Shown one piece after another: positions 63,291 through 63,297 of a stretch of DNA of 63,297 nt. The stretch is from Alphaproteobacteria bacterium HGW-Alphaproteobacteria-18. Lineage in GTDB: Bacteria; Pseudomonadota; Alphaproteobacteria; Caulobacterales; Hyphomonadaceae. Location: NCBI GenBank assembly GCA_002841155.1, contig PHEH01000016.1, forward strand, positions 1 to 63,297. The letters run 5' to 3'. Within the stretch, counting starts at the first letter, position 1. Each line of letters starts with the position of its first letter. The notes under the pieces were generated by a model that was not told the origin of the DNA, did not search any database, and saw only the letters and a list, made by a program, of their open reading frames with translations. Position numbers and translations under genes: made by a program.

Positions 63291-63297
63291 AATCTCA

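Overview
The window is GC-rich and densely coded, and looks like an alphaproteobacterium. It is plausibly a marine, surface-attaching member of the Hyphomonadaceae (Hyphomonas-like). That assignment is inference from gene content: a Wzc-type exopolysaccharide locus, a DPP-IV-type lipoprotein peptidase, a compact MoxR/DUF58 operon, a truncated haemoglobin, and dimeric-type NADP isocitrate dehydrogenase. No rRNA, tRNA, CRISPR array, transposase or integrase was recognised.

Layout. 1-1.8 kb: a dispersed hairpin repeat, a 10-bp-phased GGACA array, and a glutathione S-transferase divergent from a WYL/YafY regulator across a clear palindromic operator. 1.8-8.1 kb: amidase lipoprotein, an AT-rich orphan gene, ettA, a metallo-beta-lactamase-fold enzyme and a membrane protein. 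8.2-12.7 kb: DPP-IV-like peptidase, then a NUDIX hydrolase preceded by two decayed 5' fragments of NUDIX paralogues that flank an orphan minus-strand gene. 12.8-20.2 kb: GST, PLP sulfur-amino-acid enzyme, type B carboxylesterase, free-Met-R-sulfoxide reductase, aldo/keto reductase and GMC oxidoreductase. 20.4-26.6 kb: a six-gene, overlapping DUF4129-DUF4350-MoxR-DUF58-SpoIIM-RDD operon. 26.6-35.4 kb: exopolysaccharide genes on the minus strand (GT2, galE, small membrane protein, polymerase, GT4, tyrosine autokinase, outer-membrane barrel). 35.8-48.8 kb: an LldD-type flavoenzyme and a minus-strand NRPS / PKS / alpha-beta-hydrolase operon. 49.2-50.8 kb: a polysaccharide flippase. 50.8-63 kb: KDPG aldolase, a coupled pair including an unusual acyltransferase-like protein, paired acyl-CoA dehydrogenases divergent from an enoyl-CoA hydratase, a three-repeat lipoprotein, def, trmJ, icd, a pnuC-nadR-GNAT operon and a truncated haemoglobin, ending in a second, inverted copy of the window-start repeat.

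The most notable system is the hybrid assembly line at 37.0-48.8 kb. Its NRPS has an N-terminal formyltransferase domain with the Asn-His-Asp triad intact, a condensation-like stub without the HHxxxDG motif, and an adenylation domain split between core motifs A4 and A5 by a luciferase-like flavin monooxygenase; a carrier domain follows. The specificity residues I could align by eye read D-I-L-Q-C-G-M-I-W-K, close to a known glycine code. The coupled PKS reads KS-AT-KR-DH-ACP-TE, with KR before DH. An alpha/beta hydrolase starts 3 nt after the PKS stop, and the genes sit between the polysaccharide polymerization genes and the flippase. The predicted product is a small formylated, oxidised glycine-derived short ketide; that is inference.

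Several non-coding patterns also deserve attention: two 10-bp-phased GGACA/TGTCC arrays near opposite ends of the window, an 11-bp-phased array after the haemoglobin gene, two families of twin-hairpin repeats, identical terminator stems at two adjacent loci, and a perfect 14-bp-arm palindrome between the divergent fatty-acid genes.
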